From contig JAKAZU010000007.1 in NCBI GenBank assembly GCA_021826525.1, positions 1 to 41,734 on the forward strand: a stretch of DNA of 41,734 bases, in the 5' to 3' direction. The number at the start of each line of letters is the position of its first letter. Positions within the stretch are counted from its first letter, which is position 1. Position numbers and translations under genes: made by a program. Positions 32,840-40,246 of the stretch are shown here, piece by piece. Source of the stretch: Thermoplasmata archaeon (GTDB lineage Archaea; Thermoplasmatota; Thermoplasmata; UBA184). The notes under the pieces were generated by a model. The model worked only from the letters and a program-made list of their open reading frames with translations. It had not been told where the DNA came from and searched no databases.

Positions 32840-33571
32840 ATGCAGACGGTGACCCTCGAGTTCTCGACCGAGCACCTGGTCGCCCTCGGCCTCATTCCCG
32901 AAGGGTTCTTCGAGAGGTACGAGGAGGTCGAGCTGCTTGAGACGCTCCGGCTCGAGCAAGGGTGGCGGCTCCAGCTCGTCCGGGTGCGCCGACGAGGGCC
33001 CTTGAAGAGCGCCGCGGAGCTCCTTCGAGAGTCCCGCCGCATCCGGCAGATCTACGGGCTCGAGAGCTTCGAGCTGCTCGAGCGGCGTCCACGCAGCCGC
33101 GACTACATCCTCCTCATCCGCCAACGAAACTCCGAACGGCTGCGGTACCTGCTCGCCATGGCCCGCGGCCGGATCTCACCCACGGTACCGTTCCGCATGA
33201 CGAGCGAGAAGGTCGTGGCGAGCTTCCACGGCGAAGAGGCGGCGCTACGCCGGGTTCTGCGCTGGCTCGCCAAGGAGGAGTTCCCGTTCCGCATGCTCCG
33301 CGCCTCGCACCGCCCGTTCACTGAGGATTCCTCGTCGTCGCTCACCCCGCTCCAATCGACGCTGGCCGCACGGGCCTGGGCCCTCGGCTACTACGCGGTG
33401 CCCCGTCGGATCACCCTCACGCGGTTGGCCCGCCTCACGGGCCGAAGCCCTCCGGCCCTCGGTAAGACCTTGCGCCGGGCCGAGGGCCGGCTGGTGGCAC
33501 GGTTCCTCTCGGCCGAGTCGGCGGTCGCGGGCCCCGAAGCCGACCCGGCCGACCACGGGAAGTCGTCTTGA
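32840..33571 (+). CDS. Bacterio-opsin-activator (Bat)-type HTH regulator
   Basis: The C-terminal 60 residues (SLTPLQSTLAARAWALGYYAVPRRITLTRLARLTGRSP, then ALGKTLRRAEG) match the HTH_10 domain of haloarchaeal/Thermoplasmata Bat-type transcription factors. The N-terminal 170 residues lack a recognisable GAF or PAS signature; they alternate strands and helices (EFSTEHLVALGLIPEGFFERYEEVELLE, RRRGPLKSAAELLRE) and may be a divergent sensor. The gene diverges from ubiD-ubiA, so it could control that operon. The 24-base gap to dut suggests co-transcription downstream. Confidence 0.85.
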   Translation: MQTVTLEFSTEHLVALGLIPEGFFERYEEVELLETLRLEQGWRLQLVRVRRRGPLKSAAELLRESRRIRQIYGLESFELLERRPRSRDYILLIRQRNSERLRYLLAMARGRISPTVPFRMTSEKVVASFHGEEAALRRVLRWLAKEEFPFRMLRASHRPFTEDSSSSLTPLQSTLAARAWALGYYAVPRRITLTRLARLTGRSPPALGKTLRRAEGRLVARFLSAESAVAGPEADPADHGKSS

Positions 33572-33595
33572 AGTTCGCTCGTATCGAGGAGTTCG

Positions 33596-34039
33596 ATGGC
33601 GCCCCGCGTGCGTACGGTGATCCTGGAGAGGATCGCCGGCATGACCCACGCCCGGGTTCCCGCGCGCGCGACCGCGGGTTCAGCCTGCTTTGACCTCGCG
33701 GCCGCGGAAGCGGCCGACCTCATCCACGGTACGGTCACGCTCGTGCGCACCGGCTGGAAGATGCGCGCGCCGAGGGGAACACTTCTCGAGGTCCGGCCGC
33801 GGAGCGGTCTTGCCTCCCGCGGTGTGCTCATGGTCAACGCTCCGGGGACTATCGATCGCGACTACTCCGGGGAGATCCGGATCCCGATGTCCTACCTCTT
33901 CGATGGGACGTACCACATCGAGGCCGGGGACCGGATCGGGCAGATCCGCGTGGTCGAGGACGTTCCCGCTCGATTCCGCAAGGGAACGGTCGCCCCCGTC
34001 GCCTCGCGGCGCGGCGGATTCGGCAGCACCGGCCGATAG
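33596..34039 (+). CDS. dut: Deoxyuridine triphosphatase (dUTPase)
   Basis: dUTPase hydrolyses dUTP to dUMP and pyrophosphate, keeping uracil out of DNA and supplying dUMP. The trimeric dUTPase motifs are clear in 147 residues: AGSACFDLAAAE, PRSGLASRGVLMV, APGTIDRDYSGEI, EAGDRIGQ, and the C-terminal P-loop-like RGGFGSTGR. No dCTP deaminase fusion is visible. The ATG at 33596 precedes the MAPRVRTVILERI segment. The gene follows the Bat-like regulator by 24 bases and ends five bases from the convergent helicase. Confidence 0.93.
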   Translation: MAPRVRTVILERIAGMTHARVPARATAGSACFDLAAAEAADLIHGTVTLVRTGWKMRAPRGTLLEVRPRSGLASRGVLMVNAPGTIDRDYSGEIRIPMSYLFDGTYHIEAGDRIGQIRVVEDVPARFRKGTVAPVASRRGGFGSTGR

Positions 34040-34043
34040 TCTC

Positions 34044-35651
34044 CTACGGCTCGAACTCGGTCATCAGACGTTGCACGGTGTGGACCGGCGGCGGAGGGAG
34101 GATTCCGCCGGCCCGGGCCTTCGCCTCGATCTCCTCGAGCATCGAGTGCATGCGGCGCTCGCGGGAGGCCGCTCCCCGATTCATGCCTTCGTCGCGAGTC
34201 CCTTCGGCCACGAGGACGACCGCGCGGCCCGCCCGCGCGCGGCCGGTCCGGCCCCGACGCTGGATGGTCCGAATCACGTCCGGCAGGGGCTCGTAGAAGA
34301 CGACGAGGTCCGTGGCGGGAATGTCGAGGCCCTCCTCCGCGACCGACGTGGCGACGAGGACGTTGATCTCCCCCGCCCGGAACCGATCGAGGAGCGCCAC
34401 CTGGTCCTTCTGGGAGAGACCGGGGTCGTCGGTCCGGGTCGCCTGTCCCACGAAGCGTCCCGCTCGAACCCCGGGGCTTCCGAGGCGCTCGAACTCTAGG
34501 AGGAGCCGATCGACCGTGTCCCGGTACTGCGTGAAGATGATGGCTCGCCCGTTCGGGCGCTGACGTAACTCCTCGGCCACGATCGAGACCGCGGCAGCGA
34601 TCTTCGGGTGTTCCAGGGTCGTCCGTTCGATCCGTCGGCGCACCTCGAGCACGTCCGGGTCTTGCAGGAAGGCACGCTGGGCCGGCGTGATCCGACCTCG
34701 CTCGGGCCGGTCCTGTCGTTCGAAGAAAGCGCGGAGCGCATCCACTCCTTGGCTCTCGGCGAGTTCGACCGCGTGCTGGCCCTTCATCGCGGCGGCCTGG
34801 GCCGTAACCGTGGCCCAGAGCCCCGGGGCGGCTGCGGTCCCGCGACTCCGGTCCACCGAGAGCTGTCGATGTAGCCGTTCGCCCACGGTCAGCAGGGTCC
34901 GTCGCGAGGTCTCCCCGGGAGGGAGCAGATCGTAATGCCGCAGGACTTCCATCTGCCGAGCGACCGCGGCCTTCAACAGGATCGCGAGGTGGCGCATCTC
35001 GACCGGGACGGGGACCGTCACGGTCTCGACGCCGATGTCGTGGATGTACGGTCGAACGTCCGGCGAATCCTCGGTGCGGTACTCGAAGTGTTCGATATCG
35101 AGATTGTACCAGACCGCCTCGATCCGTTCCTTCCGGGAGCCCGGTGAAGCGGTCAACGCGAGGACGCGAGCGCGGGGACCCTCACGGTTGGCGAGACCGA
35201 CCGTAACGTACGGGTAGTCACCGACCGCGCGGTGCGCCTCATCGAATACGATCGTCGAGAAGCCCTCGAGCGTGAATTCCCGACCGAGCAGATCGTTGGC
35301 AATCACCTGGGGGGTCGCTACGACGATCTGGGGAGGGTGGACGAGTGCGGCGCGTCGTTCGGGGGTGATCGCCCCGGTGAGCGTGAGCGGTGGCGGGCCG
35401 AGAATCGAAGCGGCCACCGATCGCGCGTGCTGCACGACGAGGGGGCGAGTGGGAGCCATGAACAGGATCGAGCGATCGGGATACCGCCTCAGCTGTTCGG
35501 CGATCACCCGCAGGGCGATCGCGGTCTTTCCAAGGCCCGTGGGGAGGATCGCGAGGGTGTTGCGGTCGATCGCGACCTTCGCGATGTTCGCCTGATACTC
35601 CCGGTCGTCGAGCGCATTCGGCTTCAGACGCGGGTGCACGACGGCCGTCAT
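34044..35651 (-). CDS. Hef/FANCM-like superfamily 2 helicase without nuclease domain
   Basis: This acts on branched DNA such as stalled forks. The 535 residues match the helicase part of archaeal Hef: AILPTGLGKTAIA (Walker A), MAPTRPLVVQH, VVATPQVIANDL, DEAHRAVGDY, LTASPG, then motif V/VI VATSVAEEGLDIP and QRRGRTGR. The C-terminal ERCC4/XPF nuclease and HhH domains of full-length Hef are missing; the protein ends soon after MLEEIEAKARAG. Such a helicase-only form resembles Thermoplasmata Hef relatives, and the nuclease may be encoded elsewhere. The ATG at 35651 begins MTAVVHPRL. An A/T-rich GTTAAT patch near 35690 could be the promoter. Confidence 0.88.
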   Translation of the reverse strand: MTAVVHPRLKPNALDDREYQANIAKVAIDRNTLAILPTGLGKTAIALRVIAEQLRRYPDRSILFMAPTRPLVVQHARSVAASILGPPPLTLTGAITPERRAALVHPPQIVVATPQVIANDLLGREFTLEGFSTIVFDEAHRAVGDYPYVTVGLANREGPRARVLALTASPGSRKERIEAVWYNLDIEHFEYRTEDSPDVRPYIHDIGVETVTVPVPVEMRHLAILLKAAVARQMEVLRHYDLLPPGETSRRTLLTVGERLHRQLSVDRSRGTAAAPGLWATVTAQAAAMKGQHAVELAESQGVDALRAFFERQDRPERGRITPAQRAFLQDPDVLEVRRRIERTTLEHPKIAAAVSIVAEELRQRPNGRAIIFTQYRDTVDRLLLEFERLGSPGVRAGRFVGQATRTDDPGLSQKDQVALLDRFRAGEINVLVATSVAEEGLDIPATDLVVFYEPLPDVIRTIQRRGRTGRARAGRAVVLVAEGTRDEGMNRGAASRERRMHSMLEEIEAKARAGGILPPPPVHTVQRLMTEFEP

Positions 35652-35712
35652 CGCCCTCGACCGTCGGACGCCACCGAGCGCAGATTAACTAGTCTCGGCG
35701 TGCGGGAGGTTG

Positions 35713-36858
35713 ATGGTGGCGCTCTGGACAGCCGTGTTCCTCCTCGTCCTGGCCGTCGCGGTCCTCGTGTACCAGGGACTGGCTATCCTGTTCGCTTACG
35801 AGATGCCCCGCCTCGATCCGATGGCGTCCCGCGAGGGGCCACCCCCGTCGTTCCCCGAGCTTAGCATCGTGATCGCAGCCCGGAACGAGGTCGTCGACCT
35901 GCCGCAGACCCTCGAGGATCTTCTGGCTCAGGATTGCGTGCCGGGGGAGATCGTGGTGGTCGACGGAGGATCGACCGACGGAACGACGGCCGTGGTCGAC
36001 GCGTGGTCTCCCCGAGTGCGCCGTATCGACGAACCGCCGTTGCCGAAGGGCTGGGTGGGAAAGAGCTGGGGGTGTTGGACGGGAGCACGCGCCACCCGGG
36101 GGAAGTGGATCCTGTTCATGGACGCGGACGTGCGGACGCACCGCGCGGCGGTGCGGACGGTGCTCGAGTGGGCACAGCGGGAGGAAGCCGATCTCGCATC
36201 GATCGGATCCCGGATCGAGATGCGCTCGTTCTGGGAACGGGCGATCCTCCCGTTCTACGTCCAGATGGTGCTCGTCCATCTGCGATCCTCGCGCGTCAAC
36301 CGACCCCGGTCGAGGGCCGCCACGGCGAATGGCCAGTTCCTCCTCGTCCGCCGGGAGGCCTATGAACGGCTGGGGGGACACGAGTCGGTCCGCGCGGCGG
36401 TCCTGGAGGATGTCGCGCTCGCAGAGCGGTTCCGGAACGGCGGCCGGTCCCTGCGGTTCGCGTGGGCGCCGGATCTGGCCTCGACGAGGATGTACCGCGG
36501 CCGAGAGGAGATGTTCGACGGACTTCTCAAGACGGTCCACGGCACGAAGTACTCCTCTACCGTGCAGATCGGACGCCTCGCGGGCCTGATCGGCCTCTTC
36601 CTCCTCCCGCTCGGGCTCCTCCCGCTCGGGTGGGCGGTCGGCAGCACGGCCCTGATAGCCATGGGGATCGTCCTGTGGGTCGCGCTCTTCGGGAAGCATG
36701 TCGCCTTCGCCCGGGCGGTCGGGGCACCCGCCGCGTACGGTCTCCTGTACCCGGTCTCCGTCGCCTACTACATCGCGGTTCTCGCCGCGTCAATCGGTCG
36801 CGGGGGTTCCCGTCGCCCGGTCTACTGGAAGGGACGGGCGTACGACATCGTCCCGTGA
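35713..36858 (+). CDS. Membrane-associated family 2 glycosyltransferase
   Basis: This transfers sugar from a nucleotide or lipid donor to a lipid or carotenoid acceptor. Residues 1-30 are a membrane helix. The GT2 domain follows: LSIVIAARNEVVDLPQTLEDLLAQ, VVVDGGSTDGT, the DxD-like motif in LFMDADV, and GQFLLVRREAYERLGGH; a C-terminal pair of membrane helices (about 285-345) ends in RRPVYWKGRAYDIVP. The layout resembles CruC/hopene-associated glycosyltransferases, but the acceptor is unknown. The ATG at 35713 directly follows a GGGAGGT Shine-Dalgarno tract; an in-frame TTG one codon earlier is less likely. Confidence 0.87.
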   Translation: MVALWTAVFLLVLAVAVLVYQGLAILFAYEMPRLDPMASREGPPPSFPELSIVIAARNEVVDLPQTLEDLLAQDCVPGEIVVVDGGSTDGTTAVVDAWSPRVRRIDEPPLPKGWVGKSWGCWTGARATRGKWILFMDADVRTHRAAVRTVLEWAQREEADLASIGSRIEMRSFWERAILPFYVQMVLVHLRSSRVNRPRSRAATANGQFLLVRREAYERLGGHESVRAAVLEDVALAERFRNGGRSLRFAWAPDLASTRMYRGREEMFDGLLKTVHGTKYSSTVQIGRLAGLIGLFLLPLGLLPLGWAVGSTALIAMGIVLWVALFGKHVAFARAVGAPAAYGLLYPVSVAYYIAVLAASIGRGGSRRPVYWKGRAYDIVP

Positions 36859-36900
36859 CGTCGAGAACCTTCCCCCGGAGCCCTTGGCTCCGCCCTCAAC

Positions 36901-36908
36901 GCATATGT
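36901..36908 (+). promoter_or_regulatory. TATA-like box of the aldehyde dehydrogenase
   Basis: GCATATGT is centred about 30 bases before the ATG at 36935. It contains an earlier in-frame ATG at 36905 that would lie within the promoter. Confidence 0.5.
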
Positions 36909-36934
36909 GGGCGGCCTCCATCGAACCGAGCACC

Positions 36935-38419
36935 ATGGCGGAAGCGAACGGATCGACGTACCAGCTCTTCATCGACGGTGCCGAGATCCCGGCGAGCCGC
37001 GGCGGGCGAGCCACCCTCACGGATCCCGCGACGGGGGAGCCGATCGCCGACCTCGCCATCGGCGGTCCGGAGGACGCACGCTACGCGATGGAAGCGGCCG
37101 AACGAGCGTTCCGCGAATCCGGCTGGGCTGCCGATGACGGAAGCGCACGCGCACGGGCGCTCCGCCGGCTGGCCGATCTGCTCGAAGCGGAGGCCGAGTC
37201 GATCGCGCGCCTGGAGACCCGCAACATGGGCAAACCGCTCCGCGAGTCGCGCGGGGATCTCCAGTACGTGGTCCGGACGCTCGAGTACGTCAGCGGGCTC
37301 GCCGACAAGCTCCAGGGAGAAACGATCCCGGTCCCCGGACCGCGGCTCGCGTACACGTTGCGCGAGCCGCTCGGGGTCACGGTCCACATCGCCCCCTGGA
37401 ACTATCCGCTACTGCTCGCCCTCCGGTCCGTGGCCCCGGCCCTCGCCGCGGGGAACGCGGTCGTCCTCAAGCCGGCAACTCTGACCCCCCTGACCGCCAT
37501 CGCATTCGCCCGTCTCGCCCACCGGGCCGGTATCCCCCAAGGGATTCTCAACGTCGTGGTCGGCCCCGGGGGGTCGGTCGGCGAAGCGCTCGCGCTCGAT
37601 CCGCGCTGCCGCGCCATCTCCTTCACCGGAAGCGGAGAGATCGGCCTGCGGATCGCCGCGATCGCCGCTCAGCGTGTGATCCCGGTCACGCTCGAACTCG
37701 GCGGCAAGAGCCCCGTGATCGTGTTCCCGGATGCCGACCTCGATCGGGCCGCAAAGGGGATCGGCTACGGGATCTTTGGGAACGCGGGCCAGATGTGCTG
37801 GGCCGCCTCCCGGCTCATCGTGCACGAGAGCGTGCACGCCCCGCTGCTCGAGAAGGTGCGCGCGATCGCCGACGCCATCAAGCTCGGCCCCGGGCTTGAG
37901 GACGGGATCGAGATGGGCCCCCTCGTCTCCGCCGATCAAGCCGTGCGGGTCCTCGAGTACGTGCGGAGCGCGGTCTCCGATGGCGGAGTCCTGGTGGCCG
38001 GCGGAGATCGTCCCACCGAACCCCGGCTGGCCCGCGGCCACTTCGTCCGCCCGACCGTGCTCGACCAGGTCCCTGGAGAGTCGCGGGCCGTTCGGGAGGA
38101 GATCTTCGGGCCTGTGCTCTCGGTGTCCTCGTTCAAGGATGCCGAGGACGCGATCCGTATCGCCAACGACACGCGCTACGGGTTGTTCGCCGCGATGTGG
38201 ACGAAGGACCTCGCCACCGCTCACACGGTCGCTCGACGCCTCGAGGCGGGGATGGTGAGCATCAACGAAGCGCCGAACACCTTCCCCCAGACCCCGTTCG
38301 GCGGGTTCAAGGAAAGCGGGATCGGCTTCGAACAGGGGACGAAGGTTCTCGAATCGTACACCCGCCGAAAGAACGTGATCGTGAACGTGGCCATCCCCCG
38401 GAAGAAGGCGGGCGCCTAG
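36935..38419 (+). CDS. NAD(P)-dependent aldehyde dehydrogenase
   Basis: This oxidises an aldehyde to the carboxylic acid. The 494 residues match the ALDH superfamily: APWNYPLLLALRSVAPALAAGNAVVLKPA, FTGSGEIG, the general-base Glu254 in LELGGKSP, the catalytic Cys288 in NAGQMCWAASR, EEIFGPVLSV and PFGGFKESGIG. Substrate specificity (succinate semialdehyde, betaine or other) cannot be fixed from sequence. The start ATG at 36935 gives the usual length and begins MAEANGSTYQLFIDG; the ATG at 36905 adds ten non-conserved residues and overlaps the TATA-like box. The gene lies 76 bases after the glycosyltransferase. Confidence 0.93.
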   Translation: MAEANGSTYQLFIDGAEIPASRGGRATLTDPATGEPIADLAIGGPEDARYAMEAAERAFRESGWAADDGSARARALRRLADLLEAEAESIARLETRNMGKPLRESRGDLQYVVRTLEYVSGLADKLQGETIPVPGPRLAYTLREPLGVTVHIAPWNYPLLLALRSVAPALAAGNAVVLKPATLTPLTAIAFARLAHRAGIPQGILNVVVGPGGSVGEALALDPRCRAISFTGSGEIGLRIAAIAAQRVIPVTLELGGKSPVIVFPDADLDRAAKGIGYGIFGNAGQMCWAASRLIVHESVHAPLLEKVRAIADAIKLGPGLEDGIEMGPLVSADQAVRVLEYVRSAVSDGGVLVAGGDRPTEPRLARGHFVRPTVLDQVPGESRAVREEIFGPVLSVSSFKDAEDAIRIANDTRYGLFAAMWTKDLATAHTVARRLEAGMVSINEAPNTFPQTPFGGFKESGIGFEQGTKVLESYTRRKNVIVNVAIPRKKAGA

Positions 38420-38495
38420 GCGAGGACGAGGCGTTCCACCTATAGGTTCGTACGAAACCCCCTAAGACTCCCCCGAGGCTCGGAGGGCGTCCACG

Positions 38496-39113
38496 ATGCC
38501 GGAGTCGGTCCCTCTTTCGACAACATGGGGGGAGTGCGCATTTTGCGGGAACGCCGTGCCCCCGACGTCCGCCGTCTGCCCGATCTGCGGGGCGGGTGAG
38601 CCCGTCCGCGCCGGGATGATCGCGAGAGCTCCCCGCCGGGTCCAGCGACGCCTCAAGCTGCTCGGAGCCCTCCGGATCCTCATCGTGGTCGGCGTGGTGG
38701 CGGCGCTCGCCTTCCTCGTCATCCAGCCGGTCTTCTCCGGACCCCCGGTCCTCACCGACCCCCTGACCACTTCGGGGACGTACACGATCGGCGCGGGGAA
38801 CTCCACCGTGCTGGCGGGCGAGGTCAGCGGCGAGGACTTCATCACCGGCAACTTCTCGGTGATCGCTCCGGTGGGCACGGCGATCGGGCTGACCGTGTAC
38901 AACACGACCGAGTACTCGCAGTTCCTCAGGGGGGACAATCCCCAGAACCAGACCGGGTACAGCCCGGGAAACTCGGGCCCGATCACCTTTGCGGCCGACT
39001 ACACGGACACGTACTACTTCGTGTTCTGGAACCCGTACCCGACCACGAGCGGCATCACCGTCACCGTGTACATCGCAACCCAGTACCAGACGAACGTGAA
39101 CTCGTTCGCCTAG
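38496..39113 (+). CDS. Zinc-ribbon, single-membrane-helix protein with extracellular domain
   Basis: I do not recognise this protein. Residues 14-31 form a zinc ribbon, CAFC and CPIC; a basic stretch (ARAPRRVQRR) is followed by one membrane helix (about 58-80, LRILIVVGVVAALAFLVI), and the rest (about 85-205) is a Ser, Thr, Tyr and Asn-rich segment predicted to be mainly beta strands. NST, NFS and NTT sites could be glycosylated. The order suggests a cytoplasmic zinc knuckle and an extracellular beta-sandwich, an archaeal design seen in uncharacterised surface proteins. The ATG at 38496 is the first in frame; an A/T-rich CCTAAG (38461-38466) lies about 31 bases upstream. Confidence 0.75.
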   Translation: MPESVPLSTTWGECAFCGNAVPPTSAVCPICGAGEPVRAGMIARAPRRVQRRLKLLGALRILIVVGVVAALAFLVIQPVFSGPPVLTDPLTTSGTYTIGAGNSTVLAGEVSGEDFITGNFSVIAPVGTAIGLTVYNTTEYSQFLRGDNPQNQTGYSPGNSGPITFAADYTDTYYFVFWNPYPTTSGITVTVYIATQYQTNVNSFA

Positions 39114-39130
39114 CCGGGTCGGTGCCGCCT

Positions 39131-39787
39131 CTACTCGGCGGGGTCGCCCGGAGGGGTGGGCACCCGGGTGAGATATTCCGAGGGGACCTGATCGGCGAGA
39201 AAGACCGTCTTGCCCGCCCGCATGATCACGAGGCCGTCCCCGCGGGCGCGCTTTGCATCGATCTCGAGGATCACCGGGTTCGGGCGCCGGACCGAGCCGG
39301 CGTTCCGGGCGTCCTGGGCGGTCTTGGAGAGATGCACCTTGCGCCGGTCCGATGGTTTGAGGCCGACCTCGAGGACGATGGCCGCCTCCTCCTCCGTCAC
39401 GGGGTAGTAGAGCTGGTCGGGCACGTTCTCCGTCGGCAGGTCGAGGGCGACCTCGAGCGTATGGCCGTAGGTCGCCCGGATCCGGTCGTCCCGGACCTCG
39501 TACCGTCCCTTCGCATCGGTCTCCGCGATCGCCACCAAGTGGTGGACGCGCAGCCAGTGGTAGGCGCGGTGCTGCTGGGAGATCGCGCGGACGATCTGGG
39601 GCAGCGAGACCCAGCCGTGCTCGTCCATTGTGAGGTGGTAGCGGTCGGGGAAGTGGCGCAGGATGCCCGTCAGGATCCGACCGAGGTGGTCGAGCTCCCG
39701 GTCGTCCATGAGGAACTTCGAGGGTTGTCCGCAGACCGGGCAGTTGTCGCCCCGAAAGTAGCCGTGCTGGTCGCACTCCTTCAACAT
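39131..39787 (-). CDS. kptA: RNA 2'-phosphotransferase (Tpt1/KptA)
   Basis: KptA removes the 2'-phosphate left by RNA ligation, transferring it to NAD. The 218 residues carry the archaeal form: an N-terminal zinc-finger-like CDQHG and CPVCG, then a KptA core with LGRILTGILRHFPDRYHLTMDEHGWV, QQHRAYHWLRVHH, YGHT and GLKPSDRRKVHLS, holding the conserved Arg/His ligands. In archaea the substrate is not tRNA-splicing in the fungal manner, so the cellular role is uncertain. The ATG at 39787 starts 13 bases after the rpoL stop; the two form an operon. Confidence 0.92.
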   Translation of the reverse strand: MLKECDQHGYFRGDNCPVCGQPSKFLMDDRELDHLGRILTGILRHFPDRYHLTMDEHGWVSLPQIVRAISQQHRAYHWLRVHHLVAIAETDAKGRYEVRDDRIRATYGHTLEVALDLPTENVPDQLYYPVTEEEAAIVLEVGLKPSDRRKVHLSKTAQDARNAGSVRRPNPVILEIDAKRARGDGLVIMRAGKTVFLADQVPSEYLTRVPTPPGDPAE

Positions 39788-39800
39788 CGGGCGCGGTCCC

Positions 39801-40088
39801 CTACGTGCGGATCTTGTCGGCCTTCTTGTCGAAGTCCGTGACTAGGTCGCCGTACATGTCCGCGAGATCCTTCAGGACCCGCTTGAGCACCTGCTGGGGC
39901 TTCTCGCCCTTGGTCTTCAGGTAGAGCGTCGGCCGGTCGAGGTACGGGTGTCCGAGATAGTACCGCGCCTCCACGACCTTCTCCTCGCGCTGCAAGGCCT
40001 CCACCAAGGGGATGAGGAGGGTCTCCTCACCCTGCGGAAGCTCCAAGCGGAGCGTATCCGATTCTCGTTCTGCGACTCGAACGTCCAT
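39801..40088 (-). CDS. rpoL: DNA-directed RNA polymerase subunit Rpo11 (RpoL)
   Basis: This is a small subunit of archaeal RNA polymerase (related to eukaryotic RPB11/RPAC19) that pairs with Rpo3 in assembly. The 95 residues have MDVRVAERESDTLRLELPQGEETLLIPLVEAL, ARYYLGHPYLDRPTLYLKTKG and a C-terminal amphipathic helix, all typical. The ATG at 40088 is preferred: homology begins there, and the TTG at 40115 adds only nine non-conserved residues. An A/T-rich CTTAAGAAC (40124-40132) is the likely TATA box, with transcription starting about 12 bases before the ATG. It is operonic with kptA. Confidence 0.95.
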   Translation of the reverse strand: MDVRVAERESDTLRLELPQGEETLLIPLVEALQREEKVVEARYYLGHPYLDRPTLYLKTKGEKPQQVLKRVLKDLADMYGDLVTDFDKKADKIRT

Positions 40089-40215
40089 CGGCGGCCTGTG
40101 GGAAACGGGCCACAAGGGCCCCGTTCTTAAGGGTGGCGGGGCCGAATGCGTGGCGGCGCACGCTCCCGTACGCGGCGGCGCATGCGCGTACCGCGGGACC
40201 TCCGCCCCGACGTGC

Positions 40216-40222
40216 CTATAAC
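40216..40222 (+). promoter_or_regulatory. TATA box of purD
   Basis: CTATAAC is centred 28 bases before the ATG at 40247, supporting a leaderless transcript. The 158-base gap between rpoL and purD also holds a near-palindrome at 40104-40125, between the rpoL TATA-like box and its start. Confidence 0.6.
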
Positions 40223-40246
40223 TCCTCCAGCTTCCTCCCCGGCCGA

